DNA of 64,000 nucleotides, taken from contig CAZZLC010000030.1 in the NCBI GenBank assembly GCA_964655065.1, positions 1 through 64,000 of the forward strand. The letters are read 5' to 3'. Of the stretch, positions 27,490-36,274 are shown one piece after another. The DNA comes from DRPG01 sp964655065 (GTDB lineage: Bacteria > Myxococcota_A > UBA796 > GCA-2862545). The position numbers and the translations under genes were made by a program. Numbering within the stretch: the stretch's first letter is position 1; each line of letters opens with the position of its first letter. The notes beneath the pieces are model-generated. The model was given only the letters and a program-made list of their open reading frames with translations. It made no database searches and was not told where the DNA came from.

Positions 27490-28653
27490 ATGCGTGAAGT
27501 TGCCGTGGTTTCCGCCGTGCGTACGCCGGTGGGCAAGGCCAAGCGAGGCGTGTTCAAGGACACGCGCCCCGACGACCTCCTCGCGACTGCGCTCAAGGCT
27601 GCGGTCGACCGGTCGGGCGTCGATCCGAACTTGATCAACGACGTCGTCGTCGGCACCGCGATGCCGGAGGCGGAGCAGGGCATGAACGTCGCGCGTATCG
27701 GCGCGCTCATGGCCGGGGTTCCCGACGAGGTCCCCGCGGTCACCATCAACCGGTTCTGCAGCTCGGGGCTCCAGTCGCTCGCCCAGGGCGCATCCTCGAT
27801 CCTCGCGGGTTGGCAGGACGTGGTGCTCGCCGGGGGCGTCGAGTCGATGACCCTCATCGAGATGGGCGGCGAGAAGCCGGCGCCCAACCCGAAGCTGCTC
27901 GAGGAGCGTCCCGGGGCCTACACCCCCATGGGCATCACCGCCGAGAACGTGGCCGAGCGCTTCGAGGTATCGCGCGAGGAGCAGGATCGGTTCGCCGCGA
28001 CGTCGCAGAACCGCGCCATCGCCGCGATCCAGGCCGGCAAGTTCGCCGACGAGATCGTCCCGGTGACCACCCGAGTGTTCAAGGACGGCGAGTGGCAGGA
28101 CATCACCGTCGACACGGACGAGGGGCCCCGCGCATCGACGCCCGAGGGTCTCGGCAAGCTCCGTCCTGCATTCAAGGCGAACGGTACCGTGACCGCCGGA
28201 AACTCGTCGCAGATGTCCGACGGGGCCGCAGCGGTGCTCATCGCCGAGAAGGGCCTGGCCGAGCAGAACGGCTGGCCCATCCTCGGCCTGCTGAAGTCGT
28301 ACCAGGTGGTCGGCGTCGACCCCGAGATCATGGGGATCGGTCCCGCCAGGGCGATCCCCAAGGCGGTCGAGGCGGCGGGTCTGAAGCTCGAAGACATCGG
28401 ACTGTTCGAGATCAACGAGGCGTTCGCGTCGCAGGCCGCGTACTGCGTGCGCGACCTCGGGCTCGACCCCGAGAAGGTCAACGTCAATGGCGGCGCCATC
28501 GCGCTCGGTCACCCGCTCGGTTGCACCGGCGCCAAGCTCACCGCCACCCTCCTGCACGAGATGAAGCGGCAGGGCGTGAAGTACGGCGTGGTCTCGATGT
28601 GCGTGGGCGGCGGTATGGGCGCGGCCGCGGTGTTCGAGAACCCCGACGCCTGA
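27490..28653 (+). CDS. fadA: Acetyl-CoA C-acyltransferase (3-ketoacyl-CoA thiolase)
   Basis: This thiolase performs the last step of beta-oxidation, releasing acetyl-CoA. The 387 residues match the family. The nucleophile is Cys90 in TINRFCSSGLQSLA. Other active-site motifs are NEAFA, GGAIALGHPLGCTGA and MCVGGGMGAA with the second cysteine. AAGGAG lies about 7 nt before the ATG. It forms a two-gene operon with fadN and is probably the partner subunit of a fatty-acid oxidation complex. Confidence 0.96.
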   Translation: MREVAVVSAVRTPVGKAKRGVFKDTRPDDLLATALKAAVDRSGVDPNLINDVVVGTAMPEAEQGMNVARIGALMAGVPDEVPAVTINRFCSSGLQSLAQGASSILAGWQDVVLAGGVESMTLIEMGGEKPAPNPKLLEERPGAYTPMGITAENVAERFEVSREEQDRFAATSQNRAIAAIQAGKFADEIVPVTTRVFKDGEWQDITVDTDEGPRASTPEGLGKLRPAFKANGTVTAGNSSQMSDGAAAVLIAEKGLAEQNGWPILGLLKSYQVVGVDPEIMGIGPARAIPKAVEAAGLKLEDIGLFEINEAFASQAAYCVRDLGLDPEKVNVNGGAIALGHPLGCTGAKLTATLLHEMKRQGVKYGVVSMCVGGGMGAAAVFENPDA

Positions 28654-28699
28654 CCCACCCGAGGAGCCGGCTCGCGGTTCCTCGGGTACGGTGCGTCCG

Positions 28700-30331
28700 A
28701 TGGAACTGCCCTACGATGTCGGACGCACCTTCACCGAAGAGGTGAAGATCTTCATCGCGCTCGGGGCCATCGCCCTGGCGCTCTTCTGGCCGCGACGCGC
28801 GTCGCCGCGCGTCCGCAGGTCGTGGACGGCCGCGCTCGTCCTGCTCACGCTGTTCGCGGGGTGGAACTATGCCCGCTGGGGACCCAAGGCGATCGGTGTC
28901 CGGATCGACACCTACGACGTCATCCACTACTACCTGAACGCCAAGTACTTCGACGAGCTCGGCTACCTCGACCTCTACCCGGCCATGCTGCTCGCCGATC
29001 ACGAGAACGACGGACCGTTCTTCGAGCGACAAGGCAACCGCTACCTCGCGCAGTCCGAAGCGCGTGGGCACTACTGGGACACCGTCGACAACGCGATCGC
29101 CCGTGGACGAGTGGTCCGCGAGTCCCGCTTCACCCCCGAGCGCTGGAAGGCGTTCGAGCACGATGCGCTCTACCTGCAGCGGGTCCGGGGGTGCATGGAG
29201 AAGAACTCCCGCGGAGAGTGCAGGGCGGAGCTCTCGGACGGACTGTGGCGCCAGCTGATCGTCGACCACGGCTTCAACGGCACCACCGTGTGGACCCTGA
29301 TCGCGCGGCCCATCGCGCAGGTCGTGCCCGTCGAGTCGATCAAGCTGCTCGGGTTTCTCGACGTGCTGCTGCTCGCCGGGGCGGTGGGCGCGGTGGTGTG
29401 GGCCTACGGCACGGTGCCCGGACTCTGGATCACGCTGTTCCTCGTCACGACCTACTCCACGCGCTGGCCCTACTTCAGCTGGGTGTTCCTCCGCTACGAC
29501 TGGGTCGCCGCGCTGCTCTTCGCCATGGCCTTCGTGAAGCGGGGCTGGCCGTTCGTGGGGGGGTTGTTCGCCGGCTACACGGCGGTGCTCCGCATCTTCC
29601 CCGTGGTGTGGATGTGGGGGCCCTTCGGAAAGGGAGTCGCGGGCCTGGCTCGCGGGGTGGTCCGGCGACCGCTCCTCGTGCTGGCTGCGGGGTTCCTCGT
29701 CGCGGGGCTCGGGCTCCAGCTCGCCGCCACGGCCACGTTCGGGACGCACAGCGTGCGCACCCACGTCGAGAACATGGTCGACCACAACGACCCGCAGCAG
29801 CTCTCCTCACGACGGGTGGGGCTCGCCCTCGCGATGTCGACCCCTCTCTCGGCGGGCACCGAGGCCCCCACCAACATCTCCCGCGAGCACAAGAACCTCA
29901 TCGAAGCCCAGCAGCCCTACCGCTACGCGATCGCGGCCCTCCTCGTGCTGGCGCTCGGCTGGGTGGTGAGGCGAGTCCGCGACGACGAGGCCTACGCCTA
30001 CGGGTTCCTGCCCTTCTTCTGGATCACGACCGCGAGCTACTACTACTACGTGGCCCGGGTGACGCTGATCCTCGCCCATGCCGCCGACTTCGAGCGCAGC
30101 TGGCGGCACCGCACCGGCCTCGTGATGCTGTTCGCAATCGAGGTCCTGACCAACTGGGCATCCGTGAACGTGGGCAAGCACCGCATGGTGCTCATCGGCT
30201 CGCTCGCGTGGATGCTCGTGGTGTACGGGCTCGTGCAGCTGATCTGGATGGAGATCGAGGCTCGCCGGAAAGAGAAGGGGGAGGCCACGCGTAGCGCCGA
30301 CAAACCCGAACCCCTGGGGGTGAACCCATGA
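28700..30331 (+). CDS. Polytopic membrane protein, possibly GT87/DUF2029-like
   Basis: The 543-residue protein has about ten hydrophobic segments. They include IFIALGAIALALFW and LVLLTLFAGW near the N-terminus, LLLAGAVGAVVWAYG, LLVLAAGFLVAGLGLQL and MVLIGSLAWMLVVYGLVQLI. A large hydrophilic loop (about 65-205) begins with DTYDVIHYYLNAKYFDELGY. That pattern resembles membrane mannosyl/arabinosyl transferases of the GT87/DUF2029 kind, but no catalytic assignment is secure. ATG at 28700 is preferred; a GTG three codons earlier is possible. It overlaps the AIM24 gene as ATGA, implying coupled translation. Confidence 0.8.
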   Translation: MELPYDVGRTFTEEVKIFIALGAIALALFWPRRASPRVRRSWTAALVLLTLFAGWNYARWGPKAIGVRIDTYDVIHYYLNAKYFDELGYLDLYPAMLLADHENDGPFFERQGNRYLAQSEARGHYWDTVDNAIARGRVVRESRFTPERWKAFEHDALYLQRVRGCMEKNSRGECRAELSDGLWRQLIVDHGFNGTTVWTLIARPIAQVVPVESIKLLGFLDVLLLAGAVGAVVWAYGTVPGLWITLFLVTTYSTRWPYFSWVFLRYDWVAALLFAMAFVKRGWPFVGGLFAGYTAVLRIFPVVWMWGPFGKGVAGLARGVVRRPLLVLAAGFLVAGLGLQLAATATFGTHSVRTHVENMVDHNDPQQLSSRRVGLALAMSTPLSAGTEAPTNISREHKNLIEAQQPYRYAIAALLVLALGWVVRRVRDDEAYAYGFLPFFWITTASYYYYVARVTLILAHAADFERSWRHRTGLVMLFAIEVLTNWASVNVGKHRMVLIGSLAWMLVVYGLVQLIWMEIEARRKEKGEATRSADKPEPLGVNP

Positions 30332-31044
30332 CCCGAGTGCTCGACGCCCTACATAACCTCGAGGAAGAAGAGCTCCGTCGGTACTGCAGGAGCATCTCCA
30401 TCGACGGTGTGATCGCACAGACCGTCCACATCGGCCTCGACCGAGGGCAGACGCTGTGGTGTAGTCGAGGCTCGCTGCTCGCCTACGACCCGGCCATCGA
30501 CTGGTCGCTCAAGATCCCGGGCGGCGCTACCAAAGCGGTGAGCCGCATGATGAGCGGCGAGGGTGTGACCCTGACCTACGTCGAGTCGCGGGCCGACGGT
30601 GCGTCGCTCACCCTGGCCGCCAACCAGCCGGGCCGTCTCGCCACCTGGGACCTGGACCGCGGGCCCATCGTGTGCACGTCGGGTAGCTTCGTGGCGGCCC
30701 TCGGCGACGTCGACATCGACGTCACCATCGCGCGGTCGGCCGGAGCAGCGCTGTTCGGGGGCGCGGGGCTGTTCCTCCAGCGGCTGTCGGGCACCGGCAT
30801 CGCGATCGTCCACGGGGCCGGCGACTTCGTCGAACGCCAGCTCGCCGCCGGTGAGTCGGTGCTGGTGTCCACCGGCAACCTCGCGCTCTTCTCGGGCGAC
30901 ATCGACTACGGCATCCGCGGCGTCGGCGGGTGCGGCAAGATGGTGTTCGGCGGCGAGGGGGTGTTCGTGACGGAGCTCAAAGGCCCCGGCTGGGTGATGA
31001 TGCAGTCACTCAAGAAGCTGCCGGCGGGCACCAAGCAGGGTTGA
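30328..31044 (+). CDS. AIM24 family protein
   Basis: The 238-residue protein is a repetitive beta-roll of the AIM24 family: TVHIGLDRGQTLWCSRGSLL, then GAGLFLQRLSGTGIAIVHGAG, GESVLVSTGNLALFSGDIDY and GEGVFVTELKGPGWVMMQSL. Bacterial AIM24 members are uncharacterised; the yeast homologue supports mitochondrial inner-membrane organisation. No signal peptide is seen. The start overlaps the stop of the upstream membrane-protein gene (ATGA), so the pair may work together at the membrane. Confidence 0.9.
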   Translation: MTRVLDALHNLEEEELRRYCRSISIDGVIAQTVHIGLDRGQTLWCSRGSLLAYDPAIDWSLKIPGGATKAVSRMMSGEGVTLTYVESRADGASLTLAANQPGRLATWDLDRGPIVCTSGSFVAALGDVDIDVTIARSAGAALFGGAGLFLQRLSGTGIAIVHGAGDFVERQLAAGESVLVSTGNLALFSGDIDYGIRGVGGCGKMVFGGEGVFVTELKGPGWVMMQSLKKLPAGTKQG

Positions 31045-31133
31045 GGTTCCGCCGAGAGCCCTCGAGCCGACGCGTCACGATTAAGCTACCGCGCACAGGG
31101 GGCGGAGCCGCCCCGGACATCCGAGGAGACAGC

Positions 31134-31376
31134 ATGCGTCCCTGGTTGATCGTCGTCCTCACCTTGGCGGGATGCGAGTTCCTGCCCTGCCCGCGCGACG
31201 TGACCCTCACCGCCGCCGACGTGCCCTGCGACTGCGCCGGCGCGGTGGTCGAGAGCGTGGACTGCGGTGACCTGGTCTGCGGCGAGTTCGGACTCGAGCT
31301 CGTCAAGGGCACGGGTACCGAAGACTGCGTCACGACATCGACGTACACCGAGTACTCGAACACGCCCCTCGAGTAG
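31134..31376 (+). CDS. Small cysteine-rich lipoprotein
   Basis: This is an 80-residue protein with a clear lipoprotein signal, MRPWLIVVLTLAGC, and GAGGAG before the ATG. The mature part carries six further cysteines (FLPCPRD, PCDCAG, DCGDLVCGE, TEDC), suggesting disulfide-stabilised folding in the periplasm or on the surface. It lies 90 bp after the AIM24 gene and converges on isocitrate dehydrogenase. No family recognised. Confidence 0.75.
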   Translation: MRPWLIVVLTLAGCEFLPCPRDVTLTAADVPCDCAGAVVESVDCGDLVCGEFGLELVKGTGTEDCVTTSTYTEYSNTPLE

Positions 31377-31408
31377 GCGTGCCCGCTGGACCACGGCGAC
31401 GCCGGCCC

Positions 31409-32800
31409 TCACTGCCCCTGGGCGAGTGAGTAGCCTGGCTGGTCGTCGACCGTCATCAGCACCTCGAGCGAGCAGACCCGCAGCTCTCGGTTCACTCGCG
31501 CGGCAAGGTCGAAGATCACGTTGGAGCTGACGGCGTGGTCGGACTCGACCCGCACTCGGTGGTGGTTCACGAGGTCGGTGAACCCCGATCCGGTGGGCCA
31601 TACCTGCGTGCCCCGGTTGGACACCATGGTCACCCGCAGCGGCACCGGACACAACGCGTCGATGGTCCGAGCCACCACGTCCGGAGGGCTGTCCGAGTCG
31701 ATGAACAGGTCCACGCCGACGGTCTCTTCGCGCCCGGTGCGGGGCGTCACCATCATGCGGGGCTCGTCTCGATGGGGCACCTGCAAGGGCGTGGGCGCCT
31801 CGTCGGGCCGCGGGATGCCGTCGAGCTCCTGGCAGACCCGCTCGGTAAGCCCGCTCGTGGAGATCGCGTGCCCCTGCATCGCCACCAGGGCCTGGTTCAG
31901 CGCCCGCTCGACCCGGGTCGCGTGACGCAGCAGGCCGAGGTGGCGAAGCATGATGCACGCCGACAAGAGGAGCGCGCTCGGGTTCGCCTTGTCCTGACCC
32001 ACGATGTCGGGCGCGGTGCCGTGGACGGCCTCGAAGATGGCGACGTGGTCGCCGACGTTGGCCGACGGCGCGTAGGCGAGCCCCCCCACGAGTCCCGCGC
32101 AGAGGTCGGAGAGGATGTCTCCCTGAAGGTTGGGAAGCACGATGACATCGAAGGCCTGGGGCTTCATCACGAGCTCCATGGCCAGCGCGTCGACGATTCG
32201 ATCGTCGCTCTCGATGTCCGGGTACTTGGCCGCAACCTCACGGAACGTCTCGAGGAACAGGCCGTCGGTGAGCTTCATGATGTTGGCCTTGTGGCCGCAG
32301 GTGACGCGCCGCGCGCCCTTGCGCCGGGCCATCTCGAAGGTGTAGCGGTGGACCTGCTCGCATCCCGGACGAGTGATCAGCCGCCGGCACTGCGCCACGT
32401 CGTGGGTCTGCAGGTGCTCGATCGCCCCGTAGGTGTCCTCGATGTTCTCGCGGATCATCGTGATGTCGACATCGGGGAAGGGCAGATCGGCGACCCCGGG
32501 AATCGCCTTGAACACGCGCTTGTTCGCGTAGGTCGTCCACGTCTTGCGCGCGGTCACGTTGATCGACTTGACGCCCTTGCCCTTGGGGGTCGCCATCGGG
32601 CCCTTCAGCAGGACACCGAGCTCCTCGACGGTCGCGCGGGCCACGGGGGTGATGCCGCTCGGCACCCCGCCTTCCCAGACGGACAGCCCCATGTCGACCT
32701 CGATCCACTCGAGCGGTACCCCGGCGTGGTCGAGGATCCGGCGCACCGCGCCCATGACCTCGGGTCCGATACCATCACCAGGTGCCACGGCTATCTTCAC
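31409..32800 (-). CDS. icd: Isocitrate dehydrogenase, Thermus-like with C-terminal domain
   Basis: It converts isocitrate to 2-oxoglutarate in the TCA cycle. The dehydrogenase core (1 to about 330) starts KIAVAPGDGIGPEVM. It contains the isocitrate-binding SINVTARKTWTTYANKR (79-95), MIRENIEDTYGAIEH (115-129), the catalytic Lys in GHKANIMKLTDG, and metal-binding NLQGDILSDLCAGLVGG. An extra domain of about 130 residues follows (about 345-463), as in Thermus-type enzymes. The isocitrate-type loop rules out a plain isopropylmalate dehydrogenase. Coenzyme preference cannot be read with confidence. It lies 9 bp downstream of the prohibitin-like gene, last in the glyQS-ppdK run. Confidence 0.88.
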   Translation of the reverse strand: MKIAVAPGDGIGPEVMGAVRRILDHAGVPLEWIEVDMGLSVWEGGVPSGITPVARATVEELGVLLKGPMATPKGKGVKSINVTARKTWTTYANKRVFKAIPGVADLPFPDVDITMIRENIEDTYGAIEHLQTHDVAQCRRLITRPGCEQVHRYTFEMARRKGARRVTCGHKANIMKLTDGLFLETFREVAAKYPDIESDDRIVDALAMELVMKPQAFDVIVLPNLQGDILSDLCAGLVGGLAYAPSANVGDHVAIFEAVHGTAPDIVGQDKANPSALLLSACIMLRHLGLLRHATRVERALNQALVAMQGHAISTSGLTERVCQELDGIPRPDEAPTPLQVPHRDEPRMMVTPRTGREETVGVDLFIDSDSPPDVVARTIDALCPVPLRVTMVSNRGTQVWPTGSGFTDLVNHHRVRVESDHAVSSNVIFDLAARVNRELRVCSLEVLMTVDDQPGYSLAQGQ

Positions 32801-32809
32801 GGTCTCTCC

Positions 32810-33565
32810 CTACTTCGGGGTGACGAGCAGCGGTGACTGCCCGTCGGTCACGATCACCTTCGCGTTCGGCGAGGTCGCCAGTGCCTCGAACGCCTGGATG
32901 GCCGTGTAGCGGAGCATGTCCTCGTCGAGGGTCCGGGCCACGGTCTCCTGGGCGTCACGGACGCCTTGCGCCTCGATGCGCTTGCGCTCGGCCTCGAGCC
33001 GCTCCTGCTCCAGCACGAACTGCATGCGCTGGGCGTCCTGCTCGGCCGAGAGCTTGTCCTCGATCGCCTGGTAGAGGCCAGCCGGAAGCTGGATGCTCTT
33101 GAGCAGCACCGCCTCGATGTCGAAGCCGCGCTCGCCGACTACGGTCATCATCCGCTCCCGGATCGCCTGCTCGATCTCGTACCGCTTGGCGGTGTGCATG
33201 TCCTTGGCGAGGTACCTCGAGGCGACATCCGCCGCGGCCGAGCGGAAGGTCGCGAGAATCACCGACCGCTCGTAGTCCGGGCCGATCTCGAGCAGCACCT
33301 CCCGCACCTGGTCCGACTTGACCCGGTAGAGGATCGAGACCTCGGCCTGCACGTTGAGCCCCTCCTGACTCGGCAGCGACAACCTCACCTCGAGGTTCAC
33401 GGTGCGGACGGGGACGCGGATCATCTTCGTGAACAGCGGGTTGATCACCACGGGCCCCGGATCGTGGACCTTGTTGGCGAGCGAGCCGAGCCGACGCTTG
33501 ATCCCCACGTCACCGGGCTGGATCACGGCACAGCCCATCCCCAAGAACGCCATCCACGCGAGCAT
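32810..33565 (-). CDS. Prohibitin-like SPFH/Band 7 protein
   Basis: The 251-residue protein has an N-terminal hydrophobic segment (MLAWMAFLGMGCAV) that may be a membrane anchor or an imperfect lipobox at Cys12. An SPFH domain follows (VIQPGDVGIKRRLG to about 195), ending in a charged coiled coil (LEQERLEAERKRIEAQGVRDAQE). This is the layout of bacterial prohibitins, which build membrane-bound oligomeric rings. GGAGGG precedes the ATG. It sits between ppdK and icd on the same strand. Confidence 0.88.
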   Translation of the reverse strand: MLAWMAFLGMGCAVIQPGDVGIKRRLGSLANKVHDPGPVVINPLFTKMIRVPVRTVNLEVRLSLPSQEGLNVQAEVSILYRVKSDQVREVLLEIGPDYERSVILATFRSAAADVASRYLAKDMHTAKRYEIEQAIRERMMTVVGERGFDIEAVLLKSIQLPAGLYQAIEDKLSAEQDAQRMQFVLEQERLEAERKRIEAQGVRDAQETVARTLDEDMLRYTAIQAFEALATSPNAKVIVTDGQSPLLVTPK

Positions 33566-33623
33566 ACGACCCTCCTTGTCCTCAGGCCCGTATTTTCACG
33601 TCAACCAATACGCGACAACTCTT

Positions 33624-36254
33624 TCAGGAGTCAGCCTCTTCCAGGGCGGCCTGAGCCGCCGCGAGCCGGGCCACGGGCACCCGGTAGGGTGAGCAACTCA
33701 CGTAGTCGACGCCGATAGCGTGGAAGAACCTGACCCCGTGGGGATCGCCTGCGTGCTCGCCGCAGGCGCCGAGGCCGATCCCGGGCTTGGCTGGCCGCGC
33801 CTTCTCGATCGCGATCTTCACCATCTGCCCCACCCCCTCGACGTCGAACGTGGTGAGCGGCGAGCTCGGGAGGATCCCCTCGCGCTGGTACTCGGCGTAG
33901 AACCTTCCCATGTCGTCGCGCGAGAACCCGTACGTCATCATCGTGAGGTCGTTGGTGCCGAAGCTGAAGAAATCGGCGAACTGCGCGACGCGGTCGGCAG
34001 TCATCGCCGCTCGTGGAACCTCGATCATCGTACCCACGGAGTACGAGAGGCCGGCGCCGTACTCGGCCATCACCGACTCCGCGGTCTCGATGACGAGGCC
34101 GCGCACGCGCTCGAGCTCCTCGGCCGCGCCGACCAGCGGCACCATGACCTCGGGAGCCACGGTGACCCCCTGGCGCGAAACCTCGCAAGCCGCCTCGAAG
34201 ATCGCGCGGACCTGGGTCTGGTAGACCTCGGGCTGCGTGATCCCGACCCGGACCCCGCGGTGCCCCAGCATCGGGTTGACCTCCCGGAGCTGGGCGAGCC
34301 GCGCCTTCATGGTCTCGGGCCGAACCCCGAGCTCCGTCGCGACATCGGCGAGATCCGAGTCGTGGTCGGGAAGGAACTCGTGCAGCGGCGGATCGAGGAG
34401 CCGGATGGTGACCGGCAGGCCGTCCATCACGGTGAACAGCTCGCGGAACATCTCGCGCTGCAGGGGCAGGATGTCGTTGAGAGCACGGATTCGCGAGCGC
34501 GGATCGTCGGCGAGGATCATCTGACGAATCGCGCGCAGCGCCGCCGGCTGGAAGAACATGTGCTCGGTGCGGCACAGCCCGATCCCGGTAGCCCCGAGCT
34601 GGCGAGCCCGCTCGGCGTCGCTGCCCGTGTCGGCGTTCGCGCGAACCTTGAGGCGCGCCATCTCGTCGGCCCACCCGAGGAGCTTGGCCATCGCCCCCGA
34701 GTCGGTCTGGGGGGCGAGCATCTCGACCCGACCCTCCATCACCTCGCCGGTACCACCGTCGATCGTGATCCAGTCGCCCTTGCGGATGACGGAGTCGCCC
34801 GCGTAGAAGAGCTCGCGGGCGTAGTCGACCTGGATCTCGCTGCACCCGACGACACACGGCTTGCCCATGCCGCGGGCGACCACCGCCGCGTGGCTCGTCT
34901 GTCCGCCTCGGGCGGTCAGCACGCCCGCGGCCACCGTCATGCCCTGGATGTCCTCGGGCGAGGTCTCGAGGCGGACGAGGATCGTGGGCTCGTCACGGTC
35001 GAAGAACTCCTGTGCGTCGTGCGGCGTGAAGACCACCTTGCCGGTGGCCGCTCCTGGCGACGCGTCGAGCCCCTTCGCGATGATCCGACGCTGCGCATCG
35101 GGACGCAGCACCGGGCGGAGCACGTACTCGAGCTCACGAGGCTCGAGCCGCATCAGGGCCTCGCGGCGGTCGATGAGCCCTTCTTCGACGAGATCGACGG
35201 CGATCTGAACCGCGGCCTGGCCGGTGCGCTTGCCGCGCCGCGTCTGCAGCACGAACAGCCGACCCGACTGGACGGTGAACTCGATGTCCTGCATGTCGCG
35301 AAAGTGGCCCTCGAGCTTCTTGCGCAGCTCCTCGAGCTCGGTGAAGATGTTGGGCATCGCCTGCGCGAGCGAGGGCGCGCCGTCGGCCCCCGACCCCACG
35401 AGCGGCCACGGCGTCCGCGTTCCCGAGACGACGTCTTCGCCCTGGGCGTCGGGAAGCCACTCTCCGAAGAGTCCTGGCTCACCCGAGTTCGGGTTGCGGG
35501 TCAGCGCCACCCCGGTACCCGAGTCGGAGCCCATGTTGCCGAACACCATCTGCTGGACGGTCACCGCAGTGCCGACCGCGTCGTCGAGCCCCTGGGACTT
35601 GCGATAGTAGCGGGCCCGGTGGCTGTTGAACGACCGGAATACGGCCTCGATCGCGAGCTCCAGCTGCTCACGAGGATCGGTCGGGAAGCTCAGGCCCTGG
35701 TGGGCGACCTCGGCCTCGAGCTGGCGGCACAGGTCCTGCAGCTCCTCGAGCGGGAGCTCCTCGATGCGTCGACCGGCGAGGAACTGCTCCTGCACACGAT
35801 GGAAGCGGGTGTAGTGCACGCCGAGCACGACATCGCCGAACATCTGGACGAATCGCCGGTAGCTGTCCCAAGCGAACCGTGCGTTCCCCGTGGCCTCCGC
35901 CAAAGCGGCCGTGGTGTCGCGGTTCAAGCCCACGTTGAGGACGGTGTCCATCATGCCGGGCATCGACACCTCGGCCCCGGACCGTACGCTCACGAGCAAC
36001 GCCGACTGGGCGTCGCCAAAGCGGCGTCCCGTGGCGTTCTCGAGCCGCGTGATCGCCTGCTGGAGTTCCTCGCGCAGCCCCTCGGGCCAGCTCTCTGACG
36101 TGCGGAGGAACGCCGCACAGGCGTCGGTCGCGATCGTGAAGCCAGGGGGGACCGGGAGGCCCAGCCGCGTCATCTCGGCGAGCCCGGCCCCCTTGTCGCC
36201 GAGTCGGCTGCGGTCGGGCTTCGCGTCATCGTCAAAGTCGACGATCCACTTCAT
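33624..36254 (-). CDS. ppdK: Pyruvate, phosphate dikinase
   Basis: It interconverts pyruvate, ATP and phosphate with PEP, AMP and diphosphate. The 876 residues match the family. The N-terminal nucleotide-binding domain (1 to about 340) opens GDKGAGLAEMTRLGLPVPPG. The swivelling phosphohistidine domain has catalytic His455 in GGQTSHAAVVARGMGKPCVVG. The C-terminal PEP/pyruvate barrel (about 515-876) contains the catalytic Cys in GACGEHAGDP. ATG at 36254 gives the canonical MKWIVDFDDD start; the longer open frame upstream overlaps glyQS and is not homologous. It lies 20 nt after glyQS, a pairing seen in many bacteria. Confidence 0.96.
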   Translation of the reverse strand: MKWIVDFDDDAKPDRSRLGDKGAGLAEMTRLGLPVPPGFTIATDACAAFLRTSESWPEGLREELQQAITRLENATGRRFGDAQSALLVSVRSGAEVSMPGMMDTVLNVGLNRDTTAALAEATGNARFAWDSYRRFVQMFGDVVLGVHYTRFHRVQEQFLAGRRIEELPLEELQDLCRQLEAEVAHQGLSFPTDPREQLELAIEAVFRSFNSHRARYYRKSQGLDDAVGTAVTVQQMVFGNMGSDSGTGVALTRNPNSGEPGLFGEWLPDAQGEDVVSGTRTPWPLVGSGADGAPSLAQAMPNIFTELEELRKKLEGHFRDMQDIEFTVQSGRLFVLQTRRGKRTGQAAVQIAVDLVEEGLIDRREALMRLEPRELEYVLRPVLRPDAQRRIIAKGLDASPGAATGKVVFTPHDAQEFFDRDEPTILVRLETSPEDIQGMTVAAGVLTARGGQTSHAAVVARGMGKPCVVGCSEIQVDYARELFYAGDSVIRKGDWITIDGGTGEVMEGRVEMLAPQTDSGAMAKLLGWADEMARLKVRANADTGSDAERARQLGATGIGLCRTEHMFFQPAALRAIRQMILADDPRSRIRALNDILPLQREMFRELFTVMDGLPVTIRLLDPPLHEFLPDHDSDLADVATELGVRPETMKARLAQLREVNPMLGHRGVRVGITQPEVYQTQVRAIFEAACEVSRQGVTVAPEVMVPLVGAAEELERVRGLVIETAESVMAEYGAGLSYSVGTMIEVPRAAMTADRVAQFADFFSFGTNDLTMMTYGFSRDDMGRFYAEYQREGILPSSPLTTFDVEGVGQMVKIAIEKARPAKPGIGLGACGEHAGDPHGVRFFHAIGVDYVSCSPYRVPVARLAAAQAALEEADS

Positions 36255-36274
36255 GAGTGCATCCTGGAAGGGGG

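Noticed and set aside
24685..28557. 1290-codon reverse-strand open frame over fadN and fadA
   Set aside because: Antisense to two certain beta-oxidation genes, with no signal or domain.
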